Shown: positions 1 to 8,330 of the stretch, piece after piece
Layout of the letters: each line of letters starts with the position of its first letter
Numbering within the stretch: the first letter of the stretch is position 1
Assembly (NCBI RefSeq): GCF_000974785.1
Contig: NZ_BBWV01000003.1
Location: 310,001 to 374,000 of the forward strand
From: Flavihumibacter petaseus NBRC 106054
GTDB lineage: Bacteria; Bacteroidota; Bacteroidia; Chitinophagales; Chitinophagaceae
Reading direction: 5' to 3'
Length of the DNA: 64,000 nt
Position numbers and translations under genes: made by a program
The notes under the pieces: generated by a model
The model's database searches: none
Told to the model about the DNA's origin: nothing
What the model saw: only the letters and a program-made list of their open reading frames with translations

Positions 1-526
1 ATACATCCAGTATAGGTCTCCACCTTTTGGCAAGTTCCTTAAACCCTGTCTCAACCAGGCCGGCTGGCCGCTGGGGCCAGGGATAAACAGTATGCCACAA
101 CAGTGAGCCGCTGAACGTGGCATGTGCATTCAGTCCGAGGTTTTCGGATGCTTTGGCAGCATATTTCAATTGCTGGATCGCCCACTCGGTGCGGGCGGCA
201 GGGTTGCCGTGTACTTCTTTGGGAGCGAATCCATCAAACAGTTCGTTGTAGGCAGGGTGAACAGCAACGAGCTGTCCCTGCAGATGTGTACTGAGTTCGG
301 TGATCTGCAGGCCTGCGTTTTCCACTATGCCCTTTATTTCATCGGCATAGGTTTTGCTTTCGGCGGCCTGCTTCAGGTCAATGCACCGGCTGTCCCAGGT
401 AGGAATCTGAACACCTTTAAATCCCAGCGCTTCTGCCCAAAGACAGATGGATTGCAGGTTATTGAAAGGTGCATTGTCACCCAGGAACTGGGCAAGAAAA
501 ATACCCGGGCCTTTTAATGTAGTCAT
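1..526 (-). CDS. Sugar phosphate isomerase/epimerase family TIM-barrel protein (3' part off the left edge)
   Basis: The reverse strand reads open from an ATG at 526 to the window edge (175 codons, no stop), so the C-terminal part is missing. The N-terminus (MTTLKGPGIFLAQFLGDN, then FKGVQIPTWDSRCIDL) and the later ITELSTHLQGQLVAVHPAY segment are typical of the xylose-isomerase-like TIM-barrel superfamily, whose members isomerise or epimerise keto-sugars using a metal held by Glu, Asp and His. No signal peptide is visible, so it is probably cytoplasmic. It is the last visible gene of the leftward operon, 21 nt after the Gfo/Idh/MocA gene. That pairing is common in inositol and keto-sugar catabolism. 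The exact substrate is unknown; the superfamily call is firm. Confidence 0.85.
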   Translation of the reverse strand, partial: MTTLKGPGIFLAQFLGDNAPFNNLQSICLWAEALGFKGVQIPTWDSRCIDLKQAAESKTYADEIKGIVENAGLQITELSTHLQGQLVAVHPAYNELFDGFAPKEVHGNPAARTEWAIQQLKYAAKASENLGLNAHATFSGSLLWHTVYPWPQRPAGLVETGFKELAKRWRPILDV

Positions 527-547
527 CAGCGTTGAATTTTTGTTTTA

Positions 548-1705
548 TCAGATCTCGAAGGGAGTCCATTTCTGCGCTGAGGCATTGCTGGCCATTACCT
601 GTTCGATAAAGGCCATGCCTCGTATTCCTTCGTCAATTCCGGGAAAATCCAGCCATTCTTCAGGAACTTTTTTCCCTTCCAGTTTTGCACGCAGGGTATG
701 AGCAAAATTCATGTAGAGATTGGCAAATGCCTCCAGGTAACCTTCCGGATGACCGGGCGGCGTACGGGTGCCGGCCTTCGCAAATGTGCTGAGGTAATCT
801 GCACCCGCGCGAAGGATCTGTGCCGGCTGGTCAAGCCATTTCAGGACGAGGCTGTTCGCATCTTCCTGCCGCCATTCCAGTCCCCCTTTTTCTCCATATA
901 CTGTTACCCTCACATTGTTTTCTTCCCCGGCAGCAACCTGGCTGGCATAGAGCAGGCCGGTTACACCATTGGTAAATTTCATCATTACCATACCGTCATC
1001 GTCGAGCAGTCGGTTTGGAACCACGATATTGAGTTCAGCGCACAGGTGTGTCATTTTTTCGCCCGTCACATACTCCGCCATATTGAACGCATGCGTTCCG
1101 ATATCACCCATGCAGCCGGAAATGCCGCTTCGTGCCGGGTCAGTTCTCCATTCAGCCTGCTTGTAATGCGTGCCTTCGCGATAGGTGCTCAACCAGCCCT
1201 GCGGGTACTGCACATACACTTTACGGATCTTCCCCAGGCGTCCGCTGGCCACTACCTGCCGGGCTTCCTTTACCATGGGATAACCGGTATAGGTGTGGGT
1301 CAGGCAGAAGATCGCACCCGTCTGCTCAATTACCTTCTTCAGTTCCTTTGCTTCATCAAGTGTGAAGGTTGCAGGCTTGTCGAGCACTACATGAAAACCA
1401 TTTTCCATCGCAAGCTTTGCGGGACCGAAATGCATGTGATTGGGCGTGACGATGGCGACAAAGTCCATCCTGCGGTCGGCAGGTAATGCCTTCTCTTTTT
1501 CGATCATTTCCCTGTAGTCGCCGTATACCCTGTCTTCGGGAAGATAAAGTGCCGCGCCACTGATCTTTGATTTTTCTGCGTTGCTGCTAAAGGCGCCACA
1601 CACCAGTTCGATCTCCCCATCCATCGTTGCAGCGATGCGGTGCACTGCGCCTATAAATGCGTCTTTGCCACCGCCGATCATTCCCATCCTGAGTTTCCTG
1701 CTCAT
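548..1705 (-). CDS. Gfo/Idh/MocA family oxidoreductase
   Basis: This 385-residue protein has an N-terminal Rossmann fold (MGMIGGG at residues 7-13) and the VTPNHMHFGPAKLAMENG and LDKPATFT segments in the place of the family's EKP motif, whose Lys is catalytic. The C-terminal alpha/beta domain (residues about 140-385) contains GCMGDIGTHAFNMAEY, where the GDxGxHxxD/N-type motif supplies the active-site His. The family uses NAD(P)(H) to oxidise or reduce hydroxyl or keto groups of sugars and inositols; some members remove glycosides through 3-keto intermediates. It sits 3 nt after the small dehydrogenase subunit gene in the same leftward operon, so its substrate is probably the product of the GMC enzyme. 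That link is inference. No export signal is visible. Confidence 0.92.
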   Translation of the reverse strand: MSRKLRMGMIGGGKDAFIGAVHRIAATMDGEIELVCGAFSSNAEKSKISGAALYLPEDRVYGDYREMIEKEKALPADRRMDFVAIVTPNHMHFGPAKLAMENGFHVVLDKPATFTLDEAKELKKVIEQTGAIFCLTHTYTGYPMVKEARQVVASGRLGKIRKVYVQYPQGWLSTYREGTHYKQAEWRTDPARSGISGCMGDIGTHAFNMAEYVTGEKMTHLCAELNIVVPNRLLDDDGMVMMKFTNGVTGLLYASQVAAGEENNVRVTVYGEKGGLEWRQEDANSLVLKWLDQPAQILRAGADYLSTFAKAGTRTPPGHPEGYLEAFANLYMNFAHTLRAKLEGKKVPEEWLDFPGIDEGIRGMAFIEQVMASNASAQKWTPFEI

Positions 1706-1708
1706 GTA

Positions 1709-2374
1709 TTATTTATTGAAGCTGACACATTCTTTCAATTCCTTTTCCGTGTAGGCCAGGTTGTATTGTTTCAACACATCGTCCGGTACGCCGTTCCACT
1801 GGTTGGGCGCATTGCCGATATAGCCGATATCCTTAATACCGATTTCGGAAGTGTAAAAGCCTGTGCAGGTCAGGTCACGCATCAGGTTAAAGAAAGCCAC
1901 ACCCTGTTGCATGGCGGGTTTTGCCTTTTCCGGGTATGCGATCTGATCCACCATTTTGATGCGGTCCCCTTCACTGCAGTCTTTGAATGCCTTGCCGAAC
2001 TGCTGAAGACATTGCAGATCAAGCCAGCGCAAGCCGCCACGCATCGGGATCTGGTGTTCCGGCATGTCCTTGACAATGAATTCTATGAATTCCGGCACTT
2101 TGGCATCGGAAGCACTGCCGCTTACATCATCTTTGGGAATAATGATGTCGCCGAGCAGCGTGATAGTTGCCATCTCTGCATCGGTAAAGAATTTGATAGC
2201 ATTCAGCTGTTCAAACCGGGCGATCTCTTCGGGCCTTCGGTCGGGTCCGGCAGGAGAGGAGGCAGCAGCGGTTTTGTCTTCCACTTTCTTTTCCGGTTCC
2301 TTACAGGCATCCATCAATATACCGGTAGACAATGAGCCGAGCGCTATGGCTTTGATCGATTTTCTTCTATCCAT
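1709..2374 (-). CDS. Gluconate 2-dehydrogenase subunit 3 family protein, Tat leader
   Basis: This 221-residue protein begins MDRRKSIKAIALGSLSTG, a twin-arginine leader, followed by a low-complexity linker (KKVEDKTAAASSPAG) and a helical domain with the family's signature (FFTDAEMATITLLGDIIIPKDDVSGSASDAKVPEFIEF). Family members are the small subunits of membrane-bound GMC sugar dehydrogenases; they carry the folded catalytic subunit through the Tat system and help dock it to the electron acceptor. A Cys at residue 24 follows MDA, a poor lipobox, so lipidation is doubtful, unlike the paralogue at 8331-8900. It lies 16 nt after the GMC gene, its likely partner. No haem-binding CxxCH motif is present, so electrons must leave through a subunit encoded elsewhere. 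Confidence 0.9.
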   Translation of the reverse strand: MDRRKSIKAIALGSLSTGILMDACKEPEKKVEDKTAAASSPAGPDRRPEEIARFEQLNAIKFFTDAEMATITLLGDIIIPKDDVSGSASDAKVPEFIEFIVKDMPEHQIPMRGGLRWLDLQCLQQFGKAFKDCSEGDRIKMVDQIAYPEKAKPAMQQGVAFFNLMRDLTCTGFYTSEIGIKDIGYIGNAPNQWNGVPDDVLKQYNLAYTEKELKECVSFNK

Positions 2375-2390
2375 CGTTTAAGTATGGGCG

Positions 2391-4127
2391 TTAGATATTC
2401 TGTTTTTTAAGCTGATCGATCAGGTATTCACTGGCACGCATTGCCAGCGCCATGATCGTCCAGGTAATGTTTTTATCGGCCTGGGAAACAAAGGAGGCAC
2501 CATCCATTACAAACAGGTTGCTGCAGTCGTGGGCCTGGTTCCATTTATTTAAAGCCGATGTTTTCGGATCATTACCCATACGGGCTGTTCCGGCTTCGTG
2601 GATGATCTTACCGGGAGAATTCAGGCCGTAATTGTTTTCCGGTCCGTCACTGCCGCCCCAGGTTACCACCGCACCCATTTTGTGCAGGATCTCCTTAAAG
2701 GTTTCCTTCATGTGTTTGGCCTGTTTGATCTCATGCTCACTCCACTTCACATTGAATTTCACCACAGGGATGCCGAATTTGTCCACCACATTCGGATCGA
2801 TCAGTGCGGTATTTTCCCGGTAGGCGATCGCTTCGCCTCGTCCTGCCATTCCTACGCCGGCACCGAAGTAATAACGCTGGTCTTCTTTCAGCGAGCGGCC
2901 ATAGCCACCGGCTTCTTTTTTCTGACCGTTTACCGGGAATTGTCCGTTCATGCTCTGGATGCCCATGCCGAATCCGTACGCTGGTTGGCCAAAACCTCCC
3001 CAATATTCAATATGATAACCCCTTGGGAAATCGAGTTTCTTATTATCAAGCCACCAGGGCGAATACACGTGCATGCCGCCGACGCCGTCTTCATTATAGC
3101 GTTTGCGGCCCATTAGTCCGGGGATGATACCGCCAATTTCTGCGCCGGTAGAATCGTGCAGGTAGCGGCCCACCACATCACTGGAATTGGCCAGTCCGTT
3201 GGGGTGCCTGTCAGATTTGGAGTTAAGCAGGATCCTGGAGCTTTCCACGGCGCTTGCAGCCAGGATGACTGCCTTGCCTTCAATCTGGTATTCCTGCATA
3301 TCATCTTTGCTGATATAGGAAACACCGGTTGCTTTGCCTTCCTTATTGGTGAGTACTTCACGCACCATGGCGTTCGGTATCACTTCCACATTTTTGGTTT
3401 CAATGGCAGGTTTCACCAGCACACTGGAAGAGGAGAAATCGGCATATACCTGGCAGGATCTGCCGCACTGGGCGCAGAAAAAGCAGGAACCCCGCGAGTC
3501 ATTGATTTTTTGCGTGAGGATGGAAAGTCTTGATGGGATCACTTTCACACCGGCACTTGTAGCGGCATTTTTGATCATCAGCTCATGCAGCCGCGGTTTG
3601 GGCGGTGGCAGAAAAATGCCATCAGGTTCATTTTCGATTCCCTCCACGGTGCCGAAAATGCCTACCAGTTTGTCGAGTCTGTCGTAATAGGGCTTCAGTT
3701 CATCATAGGTGAGCGGCCAGTTGTCACCCAGTCCGTCAATACTTTTACGCTGAAAATCCTTTGGCCCGAATCGCAGGGATATGCGACCCCAGTGGTTGGT
3801 ACGGCCGCCCAGCATCCGCGCGCGGAACCAGTCCCACTGTGTTCCCGGAGCTTTTGTATAGGGCTCGCCTTCCAGTTCCCAGCCGCCGTAACAGGCGTCG
3901 AAATCTCCGAACGGCCGGATATTGGATGCACCACGCCGTGGAGACTCCCAGGGGTTTTTTAATTGGGTCACATTTTTCTGAGGATCGAACATCGGACCGG
4001 CTTCCATCAGGCATACTTTAAGTCCTGCATGGGCAAGGATGTAGGCAGCCATGCCGCCGCCCGCGCCGGAACCTACAATGATCACATCGTATTGGGTAGC
4101 TTTCTTCTTGATCTGGAGATCTCCCAT
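2391..4127 (-). CDS. GMC family oxidoreductase, sugar/glycoside dehydrogenase large subunit
   Basis: This 578-residue flavoprotein has the FAD-binding dinucleotide fold at residues 15-43 (VIIVGSGAGGGMAAY ... CLMEAGP), the GMC segment GGRTNHWGRISLRF near 108-120, and the C-terminal GTARMG and NITWTIMALAMRASEYL motifs that form the flavin and catalytic pocket in the sugar-oxidising GMC group. Cys215, Cys218, Cys221 and Cys225 form a C-x2-C-x2-C-x3-C cluster; in bacterial FAD glucose and fructose dehydrogenases a Cys cluster in this general region binds an iron-sulfur centre. It lacks a signal peptide and probably travels with the Tat-tagged small subunit encoded 16 nt downstream. It is the first gene of the leftward operon. 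Glucoside 3-dehydrogenase is a plausible activity, not shown by the sequence. Confidence 0.9.
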   Translation of the reverse strand: MGDLQIKKKATQYDVIIVGSGAGGGMAAYILAHAGLKVCLMEAGPMFDPQKNVTQLKNPWESPRRGASNIRPFGDFDACYGGWELEGEPYTKAPGTQWDWFRARMLGGRTNHWGRISLRFGPKDFQRKSIDGLGDNWPLTYDELKPYYDRLDKLVGIFGTVEGIENEPDGIFLPPPKPRLHELMIKNAATSAGVKVIPSRLSILTQKINDSRGSCFFCAQCGRSCQVYADFSSSSVLVKPAIETKNVEVIPNAMVREVLTNKEGKATGVSYISKDDMQEYQIEGKAVILAASAVESSRILLNSKSDRHPNGLANSSDVVGRYLHDSTGAEIGGIIPGLMGRKRYNEDGVGGMHVYSPWWLDNKKLDFPRGYHIEYWGGFGQPAYGFGMGIQSMNGQFPVNGQKKEAGGYGRSLKEDQRYYFGAGVGMAGRGEAIAYRENTALIDPNVVDKFGIPVVKFNVKWSEHEIKQAKHMKETFKEILHKMGAVVTWGGSDGPENNYGLNSPGKIIHEAGTARMGNDPKTSALNKWNQAHDCSNLFVMDGASFVSQADKNITWTIMALAMRASEYLIDQLKKQNI

Positions 4128-4296
4128 TGTTGCAAGTGTGGTTTAGTGAGAAAGAGGGGCTAAATTAATCGATAAAATAATTCAACTGCTGAAAATCCGC
4201 AGGATGGCAGATCTGATAAAAAATCAGGTTAATTGGCTAAAAAAGAATCAACGGAACTTCACTTCCGGTATTTTTTTTCAGTCAGAAAGCAAAACA

Positions 4297-4329
4297 GTGT
4301 ATTTAATACACGTGAAACCCATAAATTTA
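4297..4329 (+). promoter_or_regulatory. Palindromic operator overlapping a candidate promoter of the MFS-GMC operon
   Basis: Positions 4297-4311 (GTGTATTTAATACAC) form a perfect palindrome with 7-bp arms around one central base. Eleven bases downstream, TAAATTTA at 4322-4329 fits the Bacteroidetes -7 box TAnnTTTG except at the last base. The -33 position expected for this box falls inside the palindrome, so a bound repressor could block sigma binding. The ATG of the transporter follows at 4358. The palindrome is seen directly; its operator role is inferred. Confidence 0.5.
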
Positions 4330-4357
4330 TGCCGCTCTGATAGAATAAAACACCGAT

Positions 4358-5662
4358 ATGCAAGCCAACATCAACCGTAACCAGCTCTTTGTTGCCAGCT
4401 GTCTGGCCCTACTTGTAACCTCACTCTCTTTCGGCATCCGTGCCGGTCTTCTCGGAACCTGGATTCATGAATTCGGCCTCACTGCAGAACAGGCAGGTAT
4501 CATTACCAGTACTGCATTCTGGGGTTTCCCGCTTGCCATTATCATCGGTGGAATGGTTGTGGATATTATCGGCATGAAGAAGCTGTTGCTGATGGCAGCA
4601 GTATTTCATTTCCTGGGTATCATTCTGACGATCACCGCAACGGGATTCTGGTCACTGTTTATATCCACCCTCCTTATAGGATTGGGGAACGGAACAGTAG
4701 AAGCGGCCTGTAACCCGTTAGTGGCCAGTCTTTATACCGATAAAAAAACAACCAAACTTAATCACTTTCACCTGTGGTTTCCCGGCGGCATCGTGATCGG
4801 AACCCTGATCGTGAAACTGCTGGGGGTACAGGTTCCCGGTACTGATTTCATGCAGAACTGGAAGTTCCTCGTTGCGATCATGCTGATCCCGACTGTTTTG
4901 TATGGTTACCTTTTTGCCAAACGTGAGTTTCCCGTTACGGAAAGGGTTGCTTCAGGTGTGTCTACCCGTGAGATGTATGCTTCACTGCTGAACCCCCTGT
5001 TTATCCTGATGGTGGTCCTGATGCTGGGTACGGCCATTACAGAACTGTTTACCGGCCAATGGATTGATGTATTATTAAAGAATGTTACCGATAATGCACT
5101 GTTACTGCTGACCATTGAAACCGGTGTAATGGTGCTGGGCCGCGCTTTTGCCGGACCGGTAGTGGGTCGCTTCTCAGCGACCGGCGTATTGCTCATGTCT
5201 GCAATCGTATCAACCATAGGATTATATATGCTCGGCCATTTCAGCGGCAACATGCTCTTTGTCGGAGCACTTGTCTTCGGAATTGGCGTGTGTTATTTCT
5301 GGCCTACCATGATCGGATTTGTAGCAGAGAACCTGCCCCGCACCGGTGCTGTTGGCCTTAACCTCGTTGGTGGCGCAGGTATGTTCGGTGTTTCCCTCTA
5401 TACCATTTTCATAAGTGGATATTATGACCGTCTGCTGGCTTCCAAATTGCCCGCCGGTGCCGACCTGGCAACCTACAATGCCGCGCCTCCCGGTTCCGAC
5501 CTGGCCAATGCACTCGTAGAAGCAAAACGTGCAGCTGGTCCCGAAATCATTAATGTGACCATGGTTATTCCCATCATCCTGTCGATCGTATTCGCAGGGT
5601 TATTCTTCTATATGAAATCAAAATCCAAAGGGAATAGTGTGCGCGTGGCGTCTTCCCATTAA
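4358..5662 (+). CDS. MFS transporter, sugar permease type
   Basis: This 434-residue protein is almost wholly hydrophobic, with about 12 membrane spans and a polar central loop around residues 190-205 (AKREFPVTERVASG). The segment LLIGLGNGTVEAACNPLVASL near residues 107-127 resembles the conserved region of FucP-like and related sugar/H+ symporters. It should bring the substrate or the oxidised product of the neighbouring dehydrogenase across the inner membrane. It is the first gene of the rightward operon, 9 nt before the Tat-tagged TIM-barrel gene, and starts 28 nt after a candidate -7 box. Substrate is not deducible; a sugar, keto-sugar or sugar acid is the best guess from context. Confidence 0.88.
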   Translation: MQANINRNQLFVASCLALLVTSLSFGIRAGLLGTWIHEFGLTAEQAGIITSTAFWGFPLAIIIGGMVVDIIGMKKLLLMAAVFHFLGIILTITATGFWSLFISTLLIGLGNGTVEAACNPLVASLYTDKKTTKLNHFHLWFPGGIVIGTLIVKLLGVQVPGTDFMQNWKFLVAIMLIPTVLYGYLFAKREFPVTERVASGVSTREMYASLLNPLFILMVVLMLGTAITELFTGQWIDVLLKNVTDNALLLLTIETGVMVLGRAFAGPVVGRFSATGVLLMSAIVSTIGLYMLGHFSGNMLFVGALVFGIGVCYFWPTMIGFVAENLPRTGAVGLNLVGGAGMFGVSLYTIFISGYYDRLLASKLPAGADLATYNAAPPGSDLANALVEAKRAAGPEIINVTMVIPIILSIVFAGLFFYMKSKSKGNSVRVASSH

Positions 5663-5671
5663 CAGACCCCA

Positions 5672-6568
5672 ATGAAACAAAATAATTCGAGGCGGAAGGC
5701 AGTGAAGCAGTTGTTAGTGGCCGGTGCAGGAATTGCGCTCGCACCCACTGCCGGATTTGCCGCTATAGAACCGGCTCCGGAAACTTCAGCAGAAAAATTG
5801 ACCATGAAAGGAAATATCAGGCACTCTGTCTGCAGGTGGACCTATGGCCAGCTGTCACTGGACGAATTGTGCAAGCAGGCAAAAGCAATAGGTATCAGCG
5901 CTATCGACCTGGTGGGACCCAAAGAGTGGGATACCCTGAAAAAGTATGATCTCTATTCATCCATGTGCAATGGTGCCGAGATCAACCTCACCGATGGTTT
6001 CTGTCACACGGAATACCATGATCAGCTGGTGAAAAATTATACAGACATGATCCCGCAAGTGGCAAAGGCCGGCTATACAAACCTGATCTGCTTCAGTGGT
6101 AACCGGAAAGGACTGGATGATGAAACCGGCCTGAAGAATTCAGTAGCAGGATTGAAACGCGTCATCGCCCTGGCGGAAAAGCACAAAGTGGTGCTGCATA
6201 TGGAATTGCTCAACAGCAGGGTGGACCACAAAGACTATATGTGCGATCGTTCCGCATGGGGCATCGAACTGGTAAAACGACTGGGTTCAGCGAATTTCAG
6301 CCTGCTGTTCGATATCTATCACATGCAGATCGATGAGGGCGATATTATCCGCTCGATTCAGAACAACTACCAGTACTTTGGTCACTACCATACCGGCGGT
6401 AACCCGGGCCGTAACGAGATCGACGAAAGGCAGGAGCTGAATTATCCTGCGATCATGAAAGCGATTGTTGCGACCGGCTTCAAAGGATATGTTGCCCAGG
6501 AATTCATTCCAAAAGATGATGACAAGATCGCATCCCTGCGCAAGGCTGTTCAACTTTGCGATGTCTGA
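5672..6568 (+). CDS. Hydroxypyruvate-isomerase-like TIM-barrel protein with Tat signal
   Basis: This 298-residue protein starts with a twin-arginine leader (NSRRKAVKQLLVAGAGIALA, residues 5-24), predicting export of the folded protein to the periplasm. The mature part is a xylose-isomerase-like TIM barrel related to hydroxypyruvate isomerase Hyi: VCRWTYGQLSLDELCKQAK, then likely metal ligands Glu in LHMELLNS, Asp in LLFDIYHMQ, a His in YFGHYHTGGNPGRNE and Glu in VAQEFIP. The family interconverts hydroxy-ketones and aldehydes or epimerises keto-sugars. An exported member beside a periplasmic GMC dehydrogenase suggests it processes the keto-sugar outside the cytoplasm. Its gene follows the MFS gene by 9 nt and precedes the GMC gene by 39 nt. 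Confidence 0.9.
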   Translation: MKQNNSRRKAVKQLLVAGAGIALAPTAGFAAIEPAPETSAEKLTMKGNIRHSVCRWTYGQLSLDELCKQAKAIGISAIDLVGPKEWDTLKKYDLYSSMCNGAEINLTDGFCHTEYHDQLVKNYTDMIPQVAKAGYTNLICFSGNRKGLDDETGLKNSVAGLKRVIALAEKHKVVLHMELLNSRVDHKDYMCDRSAWGIELVKRLGSANFSLLFDIYHMQIDEGDIIRSIQNNYQYFGHYHTGGNPGRNEIDERQELNYPAIMKAIVATGFKGYVAQEFIPKDDDKIASLRKAVQLCDV

Positions 6569-6607
6569 TAAATATTTGTTTTACCCTGAAAAACTCAATC
6601 AACGTTT

Positions 6608-8299
6608 ATGGCTGACAATACTTTTGATGCAATCGTAGTAGGATCCGGAATCAGTGGCGGATGGGCTGCGAAAGAACTCACAGAAAAAGGGCTTAAAGTG
6701 ATCATGCTCGAAAGGGGGCGTGATGTGCAGCACGTGAAAGATTACGTGAGCGCCAACAAACATCCCTGGGATTTCCCCCACCGTGGCGGTCGTACCCAGG
6801 AAATGATCGCTAATTATCCTGTGCTGAAAAGAGACTATCCGCTCAATGAAACAAACCTTGATTTCTGGGTGAACGAAAAAGATTGCCCATATACGGAGGT
6901 GAAACGTTTTGACTGGTTCCGTGGCTACCAGGTAGGCGGCAGATCGCTGACCTGGGGAAGGCAAAGCTATCGCTGGAGCGATCTTGATTTTGAGGCCAAT
7001 GCCAAGGACGGCTTTGGTGTGGACTGGCCGATCCGTTATAAAGACATAGCTTCCTGGTACAGCTACGCGGAGAAATTCGCAGGAGTGAACGGTTCAAAGG
7101 AAGGGCTGAAGCAGCTGCCTGACGGTGATTTTCTTCCGGCGATGGAAATGAACTGTGTGGAGAAGGATGTAAAGACGAGAATTGAAGCGGCCTATAAGGG
7201 CTCCCGGGCGTTTATCATGGGACGGAGCGCTAACCTGACTGCTCCCCATAATGGCCGGACCAATTGCCAGTACCGCAATAAATGCTGGCTGGGTTGTCCG
7301 TTCGGTGCTTATTTCAGCACCCAGTCGGCCACTTTGCCTGCAGCGATGGCTACCGGCAACCTGACCCTGCGTCCGTTCAGCATTGTTACCAAAATCCTCT
7401 ACGATAAAGACACGAAGAAGGCCAAGGGGGTAGAGGTGCTCGATGCAGAAAACGGCAAGACTTACGAATACTATGCAAAGGTGGTTTTCCTGAACGCCTC
7501 TGCACTGAACAGTACCTGGATCCTTATGAATTCTGCGACAGAGATCTGGCCTGACGGACTCGGAAGCAGTTCCGGTGCGCTGGGTCACAACCTGATGGAC
7601 CACCATCTCGGTGTGGGTGCTTCGGGAACTGTGGAAGGGTATGAGGACAAATACTACTATGGCCGTCGTCCGAACGGTATTTATATTCCCCGTTACCAGA
7701 ACCTGCCGTGGGCTGGTGGTGAGTCAAAGCGGGACTATCTCCGTGGTTTCGGCTACCAGGGCGGTGCGAGCCGTTCCGGATGGAGCCGCGAGATTGCTGA
7801 GCTGAACATCGGCCAGGAACTGAAAGAAGCCCTCCAGGAACCAGGACAGTGGTCCATGGGTATGGGAGGATTCGGTGAGATTCTTCCGTATCATGAAAAC
7901 AAAGTGACCCTGGATAAGTCCAAAAAGGACAAATGGGGGCTGAATGTACTGGCGATCGACTGCGAGCTGAAAGACAATGAGAAGAAGATGCGGGTGGATA
8001 TGATGAATGATGCGGCAGAAATGCTGGAAAGGGCAGGTGTAAAGGATGTGAGGAAATGGGACGGTGATGGAACACCCGGACGTGGTATCCATGAAATGGG
8101 TACAGCGCGGATGGGCCGTGATCCCAAAACCTCTGTACTCAATGGCTTCAACCAGGTATGGGATGCGAAGAACGTATATGTAACCGATGGTGCGTGTATG
8201 ACTTCTGCTGCCTGTGTGAATCCTTCGCTGACCTATATGGCGCTTACAGCGAGAGCTGCGGATCATGCAGTAAGCGAGCTCAAGAAAAACAACTTATAA
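6608..8299 (+). CDS. GMC family oxidoreductase, second paralogue
   Basis: This 563-residue protein has the FAD fold at residues 8-37 (AIVVGSGISGGWAAK ... MLERG), GGRSLTWGRQSYRWS near 110-123, and C-terminal GTARMG and VNPSLTYMALTARAADHAV motifs. It keeps three clustered cysteines, Cys220, Cys226 and Cys230 (CQYRNKCWLGC), spaced differently from the four-Cys cluster in the paralogue at 2391-4127, so any metal centre would be bound differently. Other parts are clearly diverged (for example FPHRGGRTQEMIANYP), arguing for a different substrate rather than a recent duplication. There is no own leader; export with the Tat lipoprotein small subunit encoded 31 nt downstream is likely. Electron acceptor genes such as cytochrome c are not in this operon. 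Confidence 0.9.
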   Translation: MADNTFDAIVVGSGISGGWAAKELTEKGLKVIMLERGRDVQHVKDYVSANKHPWDFPHRGGRTQEMIANYPVLKRDYPLNETNLDFWVNEKDCPYTEVKRFDWFRGYQVGGRSLTWGRQSYRWSDLDFEANAKDGFGVDWPIRYKDIASWYSYAEKFAGVNGSKEGLKQLPDGDFLPAMEMNCVEKDVKTRIEAAYKGSRAFIMGRSANLTAPHNGRTNCQYRNKCWLGCPFGAYFSTQSATLPAAMATGNLTLRPFSIVTKILYDKDTKKAKGVEVLDAENGKTYEYYAKVVFLNASALNSTWILMNSATEIWPDGLGSSSGALGHNLMDHHLGVGASGTVEGYEDKYYYGRRPNGIYIPRYQNLPWAGGESKRDYLRGFGYQGGASRSGWSREIAELNIGQELKEALQEPGQWSMGMGGFGEILPYHENKVTLDKSKKDKWGLNVLAIDCELKDNEKKMRVDMMNDAAEMLERAGVKDVRKWDGDGTPGRGIHEMGTARMGRDPKTSVLNGFNQVWDAKNVYVTDGACMTSAACVNPSLTYMALTARAADHAVSELKKNNL

Positions 8300-8330
8300 C
8301 CATCATACGTAAACGAAAAAAATCATTATC

